Positions 16,310 to 24,196 of a stretch of DNA of 42,226 bases are shown in pieces. The notes below the pieces were generated by a model. It did not search any database, was not told the origin of the DNA, and saw only the letters and a program-made list of their open reading frames with translations. The position numbers were made by a program, and so were the translations under genes. Source of the stretch: Spirochaetales bacterium (GTDB lineage: Bacteria; Spirochaetota; Spirochaetia; DSM-2461); NCBI GenBank assembly GCA_016936115.1, contig JAFGPQ010000011.1:1-42226 (forward strand), given 5' to 3'. Each line of letters begins with the position of its first letter. Within the stretch, counting starts at the first letter, position 1.

Positions 16310-17500
16310 ATGAAATTCAATCATATATCGACATTGAAAGTATTAGCAGCGGTTTTTCTTCTGTCCTCTCCCCTGACAGCGGGGGGATCCGCCGACAGAG
16401 CAGAACCGGGAACCGAAATCAGGGATTTGCAGGATCCCCTCCCCCCTCCCGGCTTTACCGGTAATGAATGGATGGTTCCGGAAGATAGGGAGCTGAGAAA
16501 CCGTCTCACCGATCTTCAGTACAGGGTCACCCGGGAGGAGGGAACGGAACCTTCCTTCCGCAATGAGTACTGGGATAACCACGAAGAGGGCATCTACGTG
16601 GATATCCTATCCGGGGAGCCCCTCTTCAGCTCCACGGACAAGTTCAACTCCGGCACGGGCTGGCCCAGCTTCACCCAGCCCATATCCGGGGGAAATGTGG
16701 TGGAGGAGACGGACAGCTCCCACGGCATGGTCAGGACCGAGGTCCGCAGTTACTACGCCGACTCTCACCTGGGCCATGTCTTCCCCGACGGACCGGCACC
16801 GACGGGGCTGCGTTACTGCATCAACTCCGCCTCCCTGAGATTCATCCCCCGGGAGAACATGGAAAAAGAGGGCTACGGTGCCTATCTATATCTTTTCGAA
16901 GAGAAACTCAGGATTCGGGGGGAAATCCCCGACTGGCGCAGCCGCTACGATGAGAAACAAGCGGAGACAGCGGTTTTCGCCGGAGGATGCTTCTGGGGGG
17001 TGGAAGCGGTTTTCGAGCAGCTTCAGGGGGTTCTTTCCGTGGATTCCGGCTATGCGGGAGGTGACACGGTTTCTCCCACCTATGAAGCAGTGGGTTCGGG
17101 CGCCACCGGCCATGCGGAATCGGTACGCATTATCTACGATCCCCGGCAAATCGATTACCCGACCCTGCTAAAGGTGTTCTTTACGATCGCACATGATCCT
17201 ACACAGCTGAATTATCAGGGACCGGACCGGGGCACCCAGTATCGTTCCGCCGTATTCTATACCGACGAAACCCAGAAGACACTGACCGAGAGATACATAA
17301 GTGAATTGGAAAATTCGGGCCGGTTTGATAAGAAAATAGTCACGGAAGTAACCCCCCTTGAGCAATTCTACCGGGCCGAGGATTATCATCAGGATTTCCT
17401 GCGCCTGCACCCTTCCCACCCCTATATCTCCTATTGGGACATCCCCAAACTGGAGGATCTGCAGCGCAGCTTCCCCCAGCTTCTGGCGGAGGACAGGTAG
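16310..17500 (+). CDS. Exported bifunctional methionine sulfoxide reductase, MsrB-MsrA order
   Basis: 396 residues. A signal peptide (hydrophobic about 11-24) precedes an MsrB domain (about 58-195) with [30 protein letters not shown] and catalytic C170 in [11 protein letters not shown]. An MsrA domain (about 220-385) has C227 in GGCFWG, YAGG, GHAE and YHQDF. MsrB reduces R- and MsrA S-methionine sulfoxide. The zinc-binding cysteines of many MsrB are absent ([10 protein letters not shown]). The entire protein has only these two Cys, so no resolving cysteine exists in either domain and the sulfenic acid must be reduced by an outside thiol. AAGGAGC precedes the ATG. It is the third gene of the thiol-relay operon. 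Confidence 0.93.
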   Translation: MKFNHISTLKVLAAVFLLSSPLTAGGSADRAEPGTEIRDLQDPLPPPGFTGNEWMVPEDRELRNRLTDLQYRVTREEGTEPSFRNEYWDNHEEGIYVDILSGEPLFSSTDKFNSGTGWPSFTQPISGGNVVEETDSSHGMVRTEVRSYYADSHLGHVFPDGPAPTGLRYCINSASLRFIPRENMEKEGYGAYLYLFEEKLRIRGEIPDWRSRYDEKQAETAVFAGGCFWGVEAVFEQLQGVLSVDSGYAGGDTVSPTYEAVGSGATGHAESVRIIYDPRQIDYPTLLKVFFTIAHDPTQLNYQGPDRGTQYRSAVFYTDETQKTLTERYISELENSGRFDKKIVTEVTPLEQFYRAEDYHQDFLRLHPSHPYISYWDIPKLEDLQRSFPQLLAEDR

Positions 17501-17510
17501 CCGGAATCAA

Positions 17511-17539
17511 TTGACAGGTTCGTCCGGACATGGTAGTTT
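17511..17539 (+). promoter_or_regulatory. Promoter for a leaderless thioesterase transcript
   Basis: A perfect TTGACA (17511-17516), a 17-base spacer and TAGTTT (17534-17539) end exactly 6 bases before the GTG start at 17546. Transcription would begin at the start codon. No Shine-Dalgarno is present. Confidence 0.6.
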
Positions 17540-17545
17540 TTTTCT

Positions 17546-17947
17546 GTGAATAACTATACCATCGTCCGGTTCGAACATCTGAATCAGCATGACAATCTCT
17601 TCGGCGGCCAGATGCTCAGCTGGGTGGATGAATTCGCCTGGCTCACCGCCGCCCGGGATTTCCCCGGTTACCGTCTGGTCACCCGGGCCATGGATAAAAT
17701 CAGCTTTGAGAAAAACGTTCCCAACGGTTCCATCCTGAGGTTCCACATACTCCCCTGTAAACAGGGCAACAGCAGTATCACCTACATGGTGGACGTTTTC
17801 GCCGATGCCCCCGGGGCCAGCGGCGAGGTTCTCGTCTTCGGCACCAAGGTCACCTTCGTCAGCATTTCCGAGACGGGAGAAAAGGTTCCCCTGCCCAAAA
17901 GCGACGTCCTGAGATCCCAGAGAGAGGAATTTCTCTCCCAGATCTGA
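17546..17947 (+). CDS. Hotdog-fold acyl-CoA thioesterase (YciA/BACH-like)
   Basis: 133 residues. The N-terminal part NQHDNLFGGQMLSWVDEFAWL matches the core of YciA-type acyl-CoA thioesterases, where the conserved N/D-LFGG segment forms the active-site turn. KISFEKNVPNGSILRF and GEVLVFGTKVTFVSI supply the hotdog strands. It should hydrolyse acyl-CoA to CoA and free acid in the cytoplasm. The GTG start is needed to include the N-terminal strand, and no later start would keep the LFGG motif with its leader. No ribosome-binding site is present. The next gene makes an enzyme of CoA synthesis, so both touch CoA supply, but each seems to have its own promoter. Confidence 0.87.
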   Translation: MNNYTIVRFEHLNQHDNLFGGQMLSWVDEFAWLTAARDFPGYRLVTRAMDKISFEKNVPNGSILRFHILPCKQGNSSITYMVDVFADAPGASGEVLVFGTKVTFVSISETGEKVPLPKSDVLRSQREEFLSQI

Positions 17948-17958
17948 AACCCTATCGA

Positions 17959-17988
17959 TTGACAATTTCTCCCTCAAAGTCCTATTAT
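17959..17988 (+). promoter_or_regulatory. Promoter upstream of coaX
   Basis: TTGACA (17959-17964) and TATTAT (17983-17988) with an 18-base spacer. The transcript would begin near 17995, leaving a leader of about 80 bases that contains the inverted words AATCAA (18042-18047) and TTGATT (18055-18060). Confidence 0.55.
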
Positions 17989-18077
17989 GGAAACAGCCGG
18001 GTCGATTCGTTGAACGGTACCGGCGGTAAAAAACTTATCTTAATCAATTCAGACTTGATTCAAAGGGACAGGATCTG

Positions 18078-18848
18078 ATGACACTAGCACTTGATGTGGG
18101 CAGTTCCCGGATATTCGGGGGACTGATACAGGACGGCGGCGTTCTGGCTTCTTTTCACAAAAATACCTCCACCGGACTCACCAGGGATGAACTGGGGCTT
18201 TTTCTGGTGCAGTGGCTCGAAACCCGGGGTTACCGAAAGGAAGACATAGGACTCTTCGTTTACTGCTCCGTGGTACCCGAACTGAACCGGGTGCTAGAAG
18301 AGTGCGGCCGTATCTATCTGGAAAGGGAAGCCCTGACTCTCAGGGCGGGCGTAAAAAGCGGTTTGCAGGTTAAGTATACCAACCATCAGGAGTTGGGTGC
18401 GGATCTGATAGCCAATGCGGTGGGAGCCGCCGGCAGCCATCCCGACAGAAACCTCATCATAGTCGATTTCGGAACAGCCACGAGTCTATGCGCTGTGAGC
18501 AAAGAGAGAGAATACCTGGGGGGCACCCTCATACCTGGACTTACCATAGCCATGGAGGCCCTGGCGGACAGAACGGCCCGGCTTCCCGTGGTAGAGATCG
18601 CTCCGGTGGGCAGAGTCTGCTCCCGGGATACGGTCAGCGCCATTCAGGGGGGTCTTTTCTACGGAACCCTGGGCATGCTCAAGGAACTCATAAAACGGCT
18701 CAGCCGGGAGTGCTTTCCCGAAGAAAGCGTTCTTGTCATAGCCACGGGAGAACAGGCCCGGCTTTTTGAGAAATTTTCTCTCTTCGATCACATCATACCG
18801 GAGCTCGTCCTTCTGGGACTGGATCGGATCCGTCATCTGAACTCATAA
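18078..18848 (+). CDS. coaX: Type III pantothenate kinase
   Basis: 256 residues of the CoaX type (ASKHA fold). It has the N-terminal phosphate loop LALDVGSS (D6; usually DxGNT, so the loop is slightly divergent), ELGADLIANAVGA with catalytic D109, the second phosphate motif VDFGTATS (D130) and PGLTIAMEAL. The enzyme phosphorylates pantothenate with ATP, the first step of coenzyme A synthesis; the type III form is insensitive to CoA feedback. A GGGACAGGA site precedes the ATG. It lies 28 bases before pdxS, so CoA and vitamin B6 synthesis may share a transcript. Confidence 0.92.
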   Translation: MTLALDVGSSRIFGGLIQDGGVLASFHKNTSTGLTRDELGLFLVQWLETRGYRKEDIGLFVYCSVVPELNRVLEECGRIYLEREALTLRAGVKSGLQVKYTNHQELGADLIANAVGAAGSHPDRNLIIVDFGTATSLCAVSKEREYLGGTLIPGLTIAMEALADRTARLPVVEIAPVGRVCSRDTVSAIQGGLFYGTLGMLKELIKRLSRECFPEESVLVIATGEQARLFEKFSLFDHIIPELVLLGLDRIRHLNS

Positions 18849-18876
18849 TCTGAATTGACCAAGGCTGGAGGTCGCC

Positions 18877-19782
18877 ATGGGCGAACAGACCTGGTCTGCC
18901 AAGCAGACAGCAACATGGAAAAGCAAAGTAGGATTAGCCGAAATGCTCAAGGGGGGCGTTATCATGGATGTGGTAACCCCGGAACAGGCGAAAATTGCCG
19001 AGGAAGCGGGAGCCGCCGCCGTCATGGCTCTGGAAAGGGTCCCCGCGGATATCCGACGTGACGGAGGGGTAGCCCGCATGTCCGATCCGGAAATGATCAA
19101 GGGCATACAGGAGGCGGTCACCATTCCGGTTATGGCCAAATGTCGTATCGGCCACTTTACCGAAGCCCGCATTCTGGAAGCCCTCGCCCTGGATTTTATC
19201 GATGAGTCGGAGGTTCTTACCCCGGCGGACGACCGGTTTCACATATTCAAGGAAGACTTTGCCGTGCCCTTCGTCTGCGGCTGCCGTAACCTGGGCGAAG
19301 CTCTGCGCCGCATAGGCGAGGGAGCCGCCATGATCCGCACGAAAGGGGAAGCGGGCACCGGGGACATTCTGGAAGCGGTCCGCCACATGCGCACCCTCAA
19401 GGAGGAAATCGCCCAGCTGACCGTTCTCCCCCGGGAAACTCTTATGACCCGGGCTAAAGAACTGGGAGCTCCCTACGATCTGGTCTGCGAAGTGGCCCGC
19501 ATGGGCAAGCTGCCCGTACCGAATTTCTCAGCCGGAGGCGTAGCAACTCCCGCCGATGCGGCTCTGATGATGCACCTGGGAGCGGAGGCGGTCTTCGTAG
19601 GATCGGGTATCTTCAAGTCCGAATCACCCCAGAAGCGGGCCCGGGCCATTGTGGAAGCGGTCACCTACTATGAAGACCCGGCGAAACTGGCAGAGATATC
19701 CCGGAATCTGGGCGCCCCCATGACAGGCATCGGTATGGACGAACTGCTCCCTGACCAACGAATCGCCGGACGGGGCTGGTAA
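18877..19782 (+). CDS. pdxS: Pyridoxal 5'-phosphate synthase, synthase subunit
   Basis: 301 residues, a few longer than usual at the N-terminus. The family is highly conserved and visible here: [13 protein letters not shown] (D31), [21 protein letters not shown], the substrate-binding lysine K88 in MAKCRIGHF, the second lysine K156 in RTKGEAGTG, and [20 protein letters not shown]. The enzyme builds PLP from ribose 5-phosphate, glyceraldehyde 3-phosphate and ammonia, working as a dodecamer with PdxT. GGAGGT lies just before the ATG. The stop overlaps the pdxT ATG by one base, so the two subunits are translationally coupled. Confidence 0.97.
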   Translation: MGEQTWSAKQTATWKSKVGLAEMLKGGVIMDVVTPEQAKIAEEAGAAAVMALERVPADIRRDGGVARMSDPEMIKGIQEAVTIPVMAKCRIGHFTEARILEALALDFIDESEVLTPADDRFHIFKEDFAVPFVCGCRNLGEALRRIGEGAAMIRTKGEAGTGDILEAVRHMRTLKEEIAQLTVLPRETLMTRAKELGAPYDLVCEVARMGKLPVPNFSAGGVATPADAALMMHLGAEAVFVGSGIFKSESPQKRARAIVEAVTYYEDPAKLAEISRNLGAPMTGIGMDELLPDQRIAGRGW

Positions 19783-20339
19783 TGGCCGTCCCGGGCATAC
19801 TGGCCCTACAAGGGGGATTTGAGGCGCACCGCCGTATTCTGGTCCAGCTGGGTTACGACCCGATCCTGGTGCGAACCGGGAGGGATCTGGACAGGGTGTG
19901 CTCTCTCATCCTCCCCGGCGGGGAGAGTACGGTCATGACTAAGCTGCTGAAGCGCGCCGATCTGTTCGAGCCTCTGGCGGAGAAAATTCAGGCCGGCCTG
20001 CCCGTCTTCGGTACCTGCGCCGGTATGATCCTGCTCTCCAACGGGGTGGAAGAGTCGGACCAGCCCACCCTTGGAGCCATGGATTTCACTGTCAGAAGGA
20101 ACGCCACGGGACGTCAGAAAGAGAGCTTTGAAGTTCCCCTGCTCTGGCAGGAAAAGAACTTCAGCGCCCTCTTCATCCGCGCCCCGGAAATCCAGCGGAT
20201 CGGTAACGGGGAAATGGTGCTGCTCAGCTACCGGGACAAACCGGTTCTGGTGCAGCAGGACAACTGCCTCGCCGCAAGCTTTCACCCCGAACTGACCGGC
20301 TTTACAGAAATCCACCGCTATTTCCTGAACCATATTTAA
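19782..20339 (+). CDS. pdxT: Pyridoxal 5'-phosphate synthase, glutaminase subunit
   Basis: 185 residues, standard length. It is a class I glutamine amidotransferase: the oxyanion region is LPGGES, the nucleophile is C79 in VFGTCAGMILL, and the His/Glu of the triad are H168 and E170 in SFHPELTG. It releases ammonia from glutamine and channels it to PdxS. The ATG overlaps the PdxS stop (TAATG). The gene ends the rightward unit and meets the leftward jag block about 70 bases later. Confidence 0.96.
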   Translation: MAVPGILALQGGFEAHRRILVQLGYDPILVRTGRDLDRVCSLILPGGESTVMTKLLKRADLFEPLAEKIQAGLPVFGTCAGMILLSNGVEESDQPTLGAMDFTVRRNATGRQKESFEVPLLWQEKNFSALFIRAPEIQRIGNGEMVLLSYRDKPVLVQQDNCLAASFHPELTGFTEIHRYFLNHI

Positions 20340-20344
20340 CCAAT

Positions 20345-20377
20345 AAAAAGGGACTGCCTCCGCAAGGAGCAGCCCCC
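20345..20377 (-). terminator. Rho-independent terminator of the jag operon
   Basis: Read leftward, a G/C-rich stem (GGGGCTGCTCC with GGAGGCAGTCCC, one bulge and one G-T pair, loop TTGC) is followed by TTTTT. It ends the yidC-jag transcript. On the plus strand no T-run follows, so it mainly serves the leftward genes. Confidence 0.75.
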
Positions 20378-20408
20378 ATTCTCAATTCTTCATTCCTAAT
20401 TCTGCATT
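20378..20408. repeat. AATTCTTCATT-type intergenic repeat, copy 1
   Basis: A 31-base A/T-rich element built from two AATTCT(T/G)CATT words, found 4 bases past the jag stop. It matches the element at 26773-26803 at 28 of 31 positions. Both lie directly downstream of a leftward gene. Confidence 0.6.
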
Positions 20409-20412
20409 GACC

Positions 20413-21090
20413 CTACCGGGAACCCTTGTAAATAATCCGGACTCTCTTGAAAAGCCCTTCCCCTTCACTCTTGGTCATTACATCATTTCTGTCGTTCAGA
20501 GTGGTATGAATCAACCTTCTTTCAAAGGGATTCATGGGCTCAAGCAGTTTGGAAGATTTGGACCGGATCACCGCTTCGGCGGTCTTCTCGGCGATCTTGA
20601 TCAGGTTCTCCTCCCGGCGGCGGCGGTAATTCTCCGCATCCAGGATAACCCGGTTCTGACTTTTGCCTTCGGATATGCGGCTCTCGTATACATTGACTAG
20701 AAGCTGCAGGGCATCGATATTCTTTCCCTTCCGTCCGATGAGGATCGCCGAATTATCCGATTCGATAGAAAAAATCAGCTTCTCCTGCTCCCTCTCTTTC
20801 AGAGTTACCACCGCTTCGTAACCCATATTTTTTATGACATTGGTGGTAAAGTCGATAAGTTTCTTTTCCAGATCGTTTTCCGGCTCCAGATCGGGTCTCT
20901 CGTCCTTAAAGGTAAACTGACTGTCGTCAAAATGCGCCCGAATTCTTACGGTTCCCTTCTTAAATAGAAAACCGGACTTTTCCGCCGACAGGATCTCCAC
21001 TTCAAACTGATCCTGCGTGAGACCGAGTTCGCTCACCGCTTTCTGTATGGCGTCCTTCTCGGTCTTTCCTTCGAATTCCTTAATCATCAT
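20413..21090 (-). CDS. jag: Jag/KhpB RNA-binding protein
   Basis: 225 residues with the three parts of the family: an N-terminal Jag-N domain (about 1-52, EFEGKTEKDAIQKAVSELG), a type II KH domain (about 80-150) with the loop IGRKGKNIDALQLL, and an R3H domain (about 152-218, DAENYRRRREENL). It is thought to bind RNA and to affect cell elongation and division; in many bacteria it is encoded beside yidC, as here. AGGAGAT precedes the ATG; a second Met follows directly. It is the last gene of the leftward block and is followed by a clear terminator. Confidence 0.95.
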   Translation of the reverse strand: MMIKEFEGKTEKDAIQKAVSELGLTQDQFEVEILSAEKSGFLFKKGTVRIRAHFDDSQFTFKDERPDLEPENDLEKKLIDFTTNVIKNMGYEAVVTLKEREQEKLIFSIESDNSAILIGRKGKNIDALQLLVNVYESRISEGKSQNRVILDAENYRRRREENLIKIAEKTAEAVIRSKSSKLLEPMNPFERRLIHTTLNDRNDVMTKSEGEGLFKRVRIIYKGSR

Positions 21091-21129
21091 ATATCTCCTG
21101 AAACCGGCTTAACACCGGTATAATCTCTC

Positions 21130-22932
21130 TTATTTGCCCTTTCCCTTTTTGGGAGTGACAAGGCCGTCCTGAATCTTCTTCTTCCTGGTTATGTAAACCT
21201 GCTGGGCCGTGGTCATCACGTTCATGGAAATCCAGTAGATAAGCAGACCGGAGGGCACGTTATAGAGCACGAAGAAGAACATGGCGGGCATACCGTACAT
21301 CATCATCTTCTGCTGGGCCCCGGACTGGCCGGCGGTCTGGGTATTCTGGGTGAACTTCATGGAAAGGAGCTGCGTAGCCACATAAATGATGGGCAGAAGA
21401 CGCAGATCGCTTCCGATATTGAAGGGTATCGTCACCGGGGCGAAATTCCATACCGATTCGGGGGCGGACAGGTCATTGATCCAGCCGGGAATAAACACGG
21501 CCCCTCTCAGGTCGAAATAGCGGTTCAGCATGCCGTATACCGCAAAGAGGATGGGCATCTGGAGCAGCATGGGCAAACAGCCTCCCAGGGGACTGACTCC
21601 CTGTTCCTTGTAGACTTTCCCCATCTCCGCCTGCTGTTTCTGGGGATCGTCTTTGTATTTCTCCTGCACTTCCTTGATGATAGGCTGTATTTCCTGCATC
21701 CGGGCGGTGGACTCATAACTCTTATGGGTCACCGGAAAGAGAATGATCTTGATGAGAAGGGTCATAAGGATAATGGCGATACCGTAGTTGGGGATAACCT
21801 TGTAGATAAGCTCGATAATCAGCTTTAAAAACCACTGAATCGGGGCCAGCACGCCGCTGGAAGAGGAGAGCTCATTCAAATTCAGACTGGAAAAGTTGAA
21901 GCTGTTGTCTATCCCGTTGTTATAGAGCGAGAGATACTTCTTATCCTTGGGTCCGATGTAGAAGTAGTAAACATCGCTGTTTTTGGAGCTTCCGATAGCC
22001 GGCCGGGCCAGAGACATGTAGGAGGTGTCCTTCCCGTCGGTACCGGTCTCCCGGTTATCGAAAATCACCTTGTATTTGGTTGAATCGGTTATGGCGGCCA
22101 CGGTGAAGTACTTTCCGCTGATGGCAGCCCAGTTCACATATTCATCTACGGTATACTGATTTTTCTTCGTTCCCTTGTTCAAAAGGGAGATCTTTTCGTT
22201 TTTATAAGTCTGGAACTGACGGAAATAGTAACGCCCGTCCAGCTTATCAAAGGAAGGCCCGATCTGGGGACCGTAGGTAAGGGTATAGGCGTAACCGTCG
22301 TAATTCAGGGGAATGTAATCATTCTCCGAATTAACCATTTCCACTTTCATTTCCATCATGTACTCATTGGGTACGAAACGGAACTTCTTGGTGATGGTGA
22401 AGGGAGAACTGGTCGTCCCGTCGGCATAATTCATTACAAAGGACTGATAAAAGTGGAATTCATAGTCGCTGACCTTCTTGTAATAGAAAGGTACGTTTAT
22501 GGGGTGGGAGTAGTTTTCTCCGAAGGACAACTCAAAGGCTGACCGTCCTTCCGCCACGGGAAACACCATATTTACCGGCTCCCCGTCATCACCCACATGT
22601 TCCTTAAGGGTAAGCGAACTGATGACACCGCCGGCGGTGGAGAACTGTATGTTGTAAAAATCCGTGGTCAGGGAAATCTGCTTCACTTCCGCAGGAGCCG
22701 TTCCTTCGGGAGCGTTCACACTGTACTCGCTGCTTACCGCCAGGGATTCGCTGCTGATAACCGAGGTCTCCGTGGTCTGACTATCGGCAACCTGGGTATC
22801 CTGGGGCTGATTCGTAACGGCCTCCGTTCCCGCAGCAGCCTCCGGAGCAGGGAATATCCGATTCTGAAGAAAGGAAAACCCCATGATGACGACGAAACTC
22901 AATACAACGGCAAGTACAACATTTTTATCCAT
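21130..22932 (-). CDS. yidC: Membrane protein insertase YidC
   Basis: 600 residues, the long form found in Gram-negative-type cells. TM1 is at about 5-22 (VVLAVVLSFVVIMGFSF). A Thr/Ser/Glu-rich linker and a large periplasmic beta-sandwich domain (about 70-350) follow. The conserved insertase core has five membrane segments (about 360-580), with IKIILFPVTHKSYESTARMQEIQP, QKQQAEMGKVYKEQGVSPLGGCLPMLLQMPI and PSGLLIYWISMN. The C-terminal tail is basic (ITRKKKIQ..KKGKGK), as expected for ribosome contact. The protein inserts and folds inner-membrane proteins with or without SecYEG. The presence of the periplasmic domain fits a diderm such as a spirochaete. Confidence 0.97.
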   Translation of the reverse strand: MDKNVVLAVVLSFVVIMGFSFLQNRIFPAPEAAAGTEAVTNQPQDTQVADSQTTETSVISSESLAVSSEYSVNAPEGTAPAEVKQISLTTDFYNIQFSTAGGVISSLTLKEHVGDDGEPVNMVFPVAEGRSAFELSFGENYSHPINVPFYYKKVSDYEFHFYQSFVMNYADGTTSSPFTITKKFRFVPNEYMMEMKVEMVNSENDYIPLNYDGYAYTLTYGPQIGPSFDKLDGRYYFRQFQTYKNEKISLLNKGTKKNQYTVDEYVNWAAISGKYFTVAAITDSTKYKVIFDNRETGTDGKDTSYMSLARPAIGSSKNSDVYYFYIGPKDKKYLSLYNNGIDNSFNFSSLNLNELSSSSGVLAPIQWFLKLIIELIYKVIPNYGIAIILMTLLIKIILFPVTHKSYESTARMQEIQPIIKEVQEKYKDDPQKQQAEMGKVYKEQGVSPLGGCLPMLLQMPILFAVYGMLNRYFDLRGAVFIPGWINDLSAPESVWNFAPVTIPFNIGSDLRLLPIIYVATQLLSMKFTQNTQTAGQSGAQQKMMMYGMPAMFFFVLYNVPSGLLIYWISMNVMTTAQQVYITRKKKIQDGLVTPKKGKGK

Positions 22933-22975
22933 TACGACTCCTATCCAGTGACCGGCATGGGATCACTTTCGTTGA

Positions 22976-23209
22976 TCAGGGTACCGGATCATACCCGCCG
23001 GGATGGCGCGGATGGCAGCGTAGGATCCTTCTGACCGATAAATACATACCCTTGGCGAATCCGTATTTTTCCAGTGCTTCGGCGGAATAGGCGGAACAGG
23101 TGGGATAGAAACGACATGATCTTGGGAGAAAGGGGGATATGATTTTTCTATAAAACAAAACTAACAAACGGAAAGCTTTGCCTAAATACGTATTAATCCA
23201 CTTTAGCAA
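22976..23209 (-). CDS. yidD: Membrane protein insertion efficiency factor YidD
   Basis: 77 residues with the family core [32 protein letters not shown] and the C-terminal [17 protein letters not shown]. YidD is a small membrane-associated protein that assists YidC-dependent insertion. Three conserved Cys are present. The start overlaps the end of rnpA by 17 bases, and yidC follows after 43 bases. Confidence 0.95.
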   Translation of the reverse strand: MLKWINTYLGKAFRLLVLFYRKIISPFLPRSCRFYPTCSAYSAEALEKYGFAKGMYLSVRRILRCHPRHPGGYDPVP

Positions 23210-23540
23210 GACCGGACCTTCTTATCAGGAAATGAAACTGTTCTTCCCTATCCCTGAAACTGTAATCGCCAGGATAGATAATAAGGATAACATCAAAACC
23301 CTGCTTAATAGCATCCTTATTATTCCTGAAGATCTCTTTCATAATCCGTCGGGCATAATTTCTCTGTACCGCATTGCCGTACTTTTTCCTGAGAGTGATA
23401 CCGATGCGGTTATACTCTCTCCCGTTTGGGGTAAAAAAAATTTTTGCGCCCCTGCACGAACTGGCGGCAGCGGACGCAAAAATTTTCTTGAAATCGGAAG
23501 AACTTCCGATTCGCTCATCCCTAGTAAGGTTTCTTTTCAC
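23193..23540 (-). CDS. rnpA: Ribonuclease P protein component
   Basis: 115 residues. It has [17 protein letters not shown] near the start and the family signature region [19 protein letters not shown] (RNR-like motif) in the middle. With the catalytic RNA it matures the 5' ends of tRNAs. The start is GTG at 23540, which lies inside the end of rpmH (20-base overlap); it ends 17 bases inside yidD. Nested overlaps of this type are known for rpmH-rnpA in some bacteria and suggest tight co-translation. Confidence 0.95.
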   Translation of the reverse strand: MKRNLTRDERIGSSSDFKKIFASAAASSCRGAKIFFTPNGREYNRIGITLRKKYGNAVQRNYARRIMKEIFRNNKDAIKQGFDVILIIYPGDYSFRDREEQFHFLIRRSGLAKVD

Positions 23541-23676
23541 TGGAAACGGAAAGTTTCTTCCTGCCCTTTCTTCTTCTTCTGGAAAGAATCTCCCTACCGT
23601 TCTTCGTTTTCATTCTGGCTCTGAAACCCCAGCGTCTGTTTCTTTTCGTTTTACTGGGCTGATATGTTCTTTTCAT
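23521..23676 (-). CDS. rpmH: 50S ribosomal protein L34
   Basis: 51 residues: begins [22 protein letters not shown] and continues with [21 protein letters not shown], the typical very basic L34 sequence, with a short tail ending KKPY. It is slightly longer than the usual 44-46 residues because of that C-terminal extension, which is exactly the part that overlaps the rnpA start. AGGAG lies about 7 bases before the ATG. A strong promoter is directly upstream. L34 sits in the large ribosomal subunit. Confidence 0.97.
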   Translation of the reverse strand: MKRTYQPSKTKRNRRWGFRARMKTKNGREILSRRRRKGRKKLSVSSEKKPY

Positions 23677-23732
23677 CCGTCAGTCTCCTGATATTTTTAT
23701 ACTACACAGTTTTATGCAAATAAAGCGAAGTA

Positions 23733-23761
23733 ATTTTAGTTGCCTCGAAAGATTATGTCAA
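23733..23761 (-). promoter_or_regulatory. Strong sigma-70 promoter of rpmH
   Basis: Read leftward: TTGACA (23756-23761), a 17-base spacer and TAAAAT (23733-23738). It would drive rpmH-rnpA-yidD-yidC-jag, starting about 50 bases before the rpmH ATG. Confidence 0.8.
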
Positions 23762-23766
23762 CTGCG

Positions 23767-23786
23767 AAAAGGGGGATTAATCTCCC
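23767..23786 (-). terminator. Possible weak terminator after the DciA-like gene
   Basis: Read leftward, GGGAGATTAATCCCCC is a near-perfect inverted repeat with a very small loop, followed by TTTT. It overlaps the stop codon of the DciA-like gene and lies just before the rpmH promoter. The short loop and short T-run make it weak. Confidence 0.3.
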
Positions 23787-24196
23787 AAATTCCGTAAGTT
23801 TTGTAAAAGTGAGGAGAATTCTTCATCCTGAGCAGGCAAATCCTCCCTGTCCGACTCTTCCCGGTATTCTTCGATAAGCCGGGCGTTTTTCAGAAGTTCC
23901 CGGTTAATGTTTTCTTTCCCGCAGAAAACACGAAAGCTTCTGATATCCATGCGGGGAAACTGTTTCTTGATCTTTCTGAGCAGGGCGGTTTTCTTTATAT
24001 AGAATATCTGCGCCCATCCGGGATGATCGCAATTCAAGAGAAGTACCCCGTTTTTGATGTCCTTTACTGTCAGGTGGGCCGCCAGATCGGTTCCCACCAT
24101 TTTTTCCCAGGAGGAGATAAAGCCGATCCACTCCTCCCCTTCGGCGATAATCTCCCGGTCAAAAAACTGTTTGATGATATCCGTAGCGTCTCTCAT
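23777..24196 (-). CDS. DUF721/DciA-like protein
   Basis: 139 residues. The segment FISSWEKMVGTDLAAHLTVKDIKNGVLLLNCDHPGWAQIF is typical of DUF721 (WxxxVGxxLAxHTxPxxxxxGxLxVxxxxxxWAxEL). In many bacteria this domain is DciA, which helps load the DnaB replicative helicase. The C-terminal third is charged (EESDREDLPAQDEEF). The start overlaps the recF stop (by 4 bases), and recF, dnaN and dnaA follow upstream, so a replication role is a reasonable inference. The family is assigned by motif only. Confidence 0.82.
   Translation of the reverse strand: MRDATDIIKQFFDREIIAEGEEWIGFISSWEKMVGTDLAAHLTVKDIKNGVLLLNCDHPGWAQIFYIKKTALLRKIKKQFPRMDIRSFRVFCGKENINRELLKNARLIEEYREESDREDLPAQDEEFSSLLQNLRNLGD

Noticed and set aside
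18042-18060. AATCAA/TTGATT inverted words in the coaX leader
   Set aside because: Six-base A/T-rich arms are common by chance; no riboswitch or terminator structure recognised.
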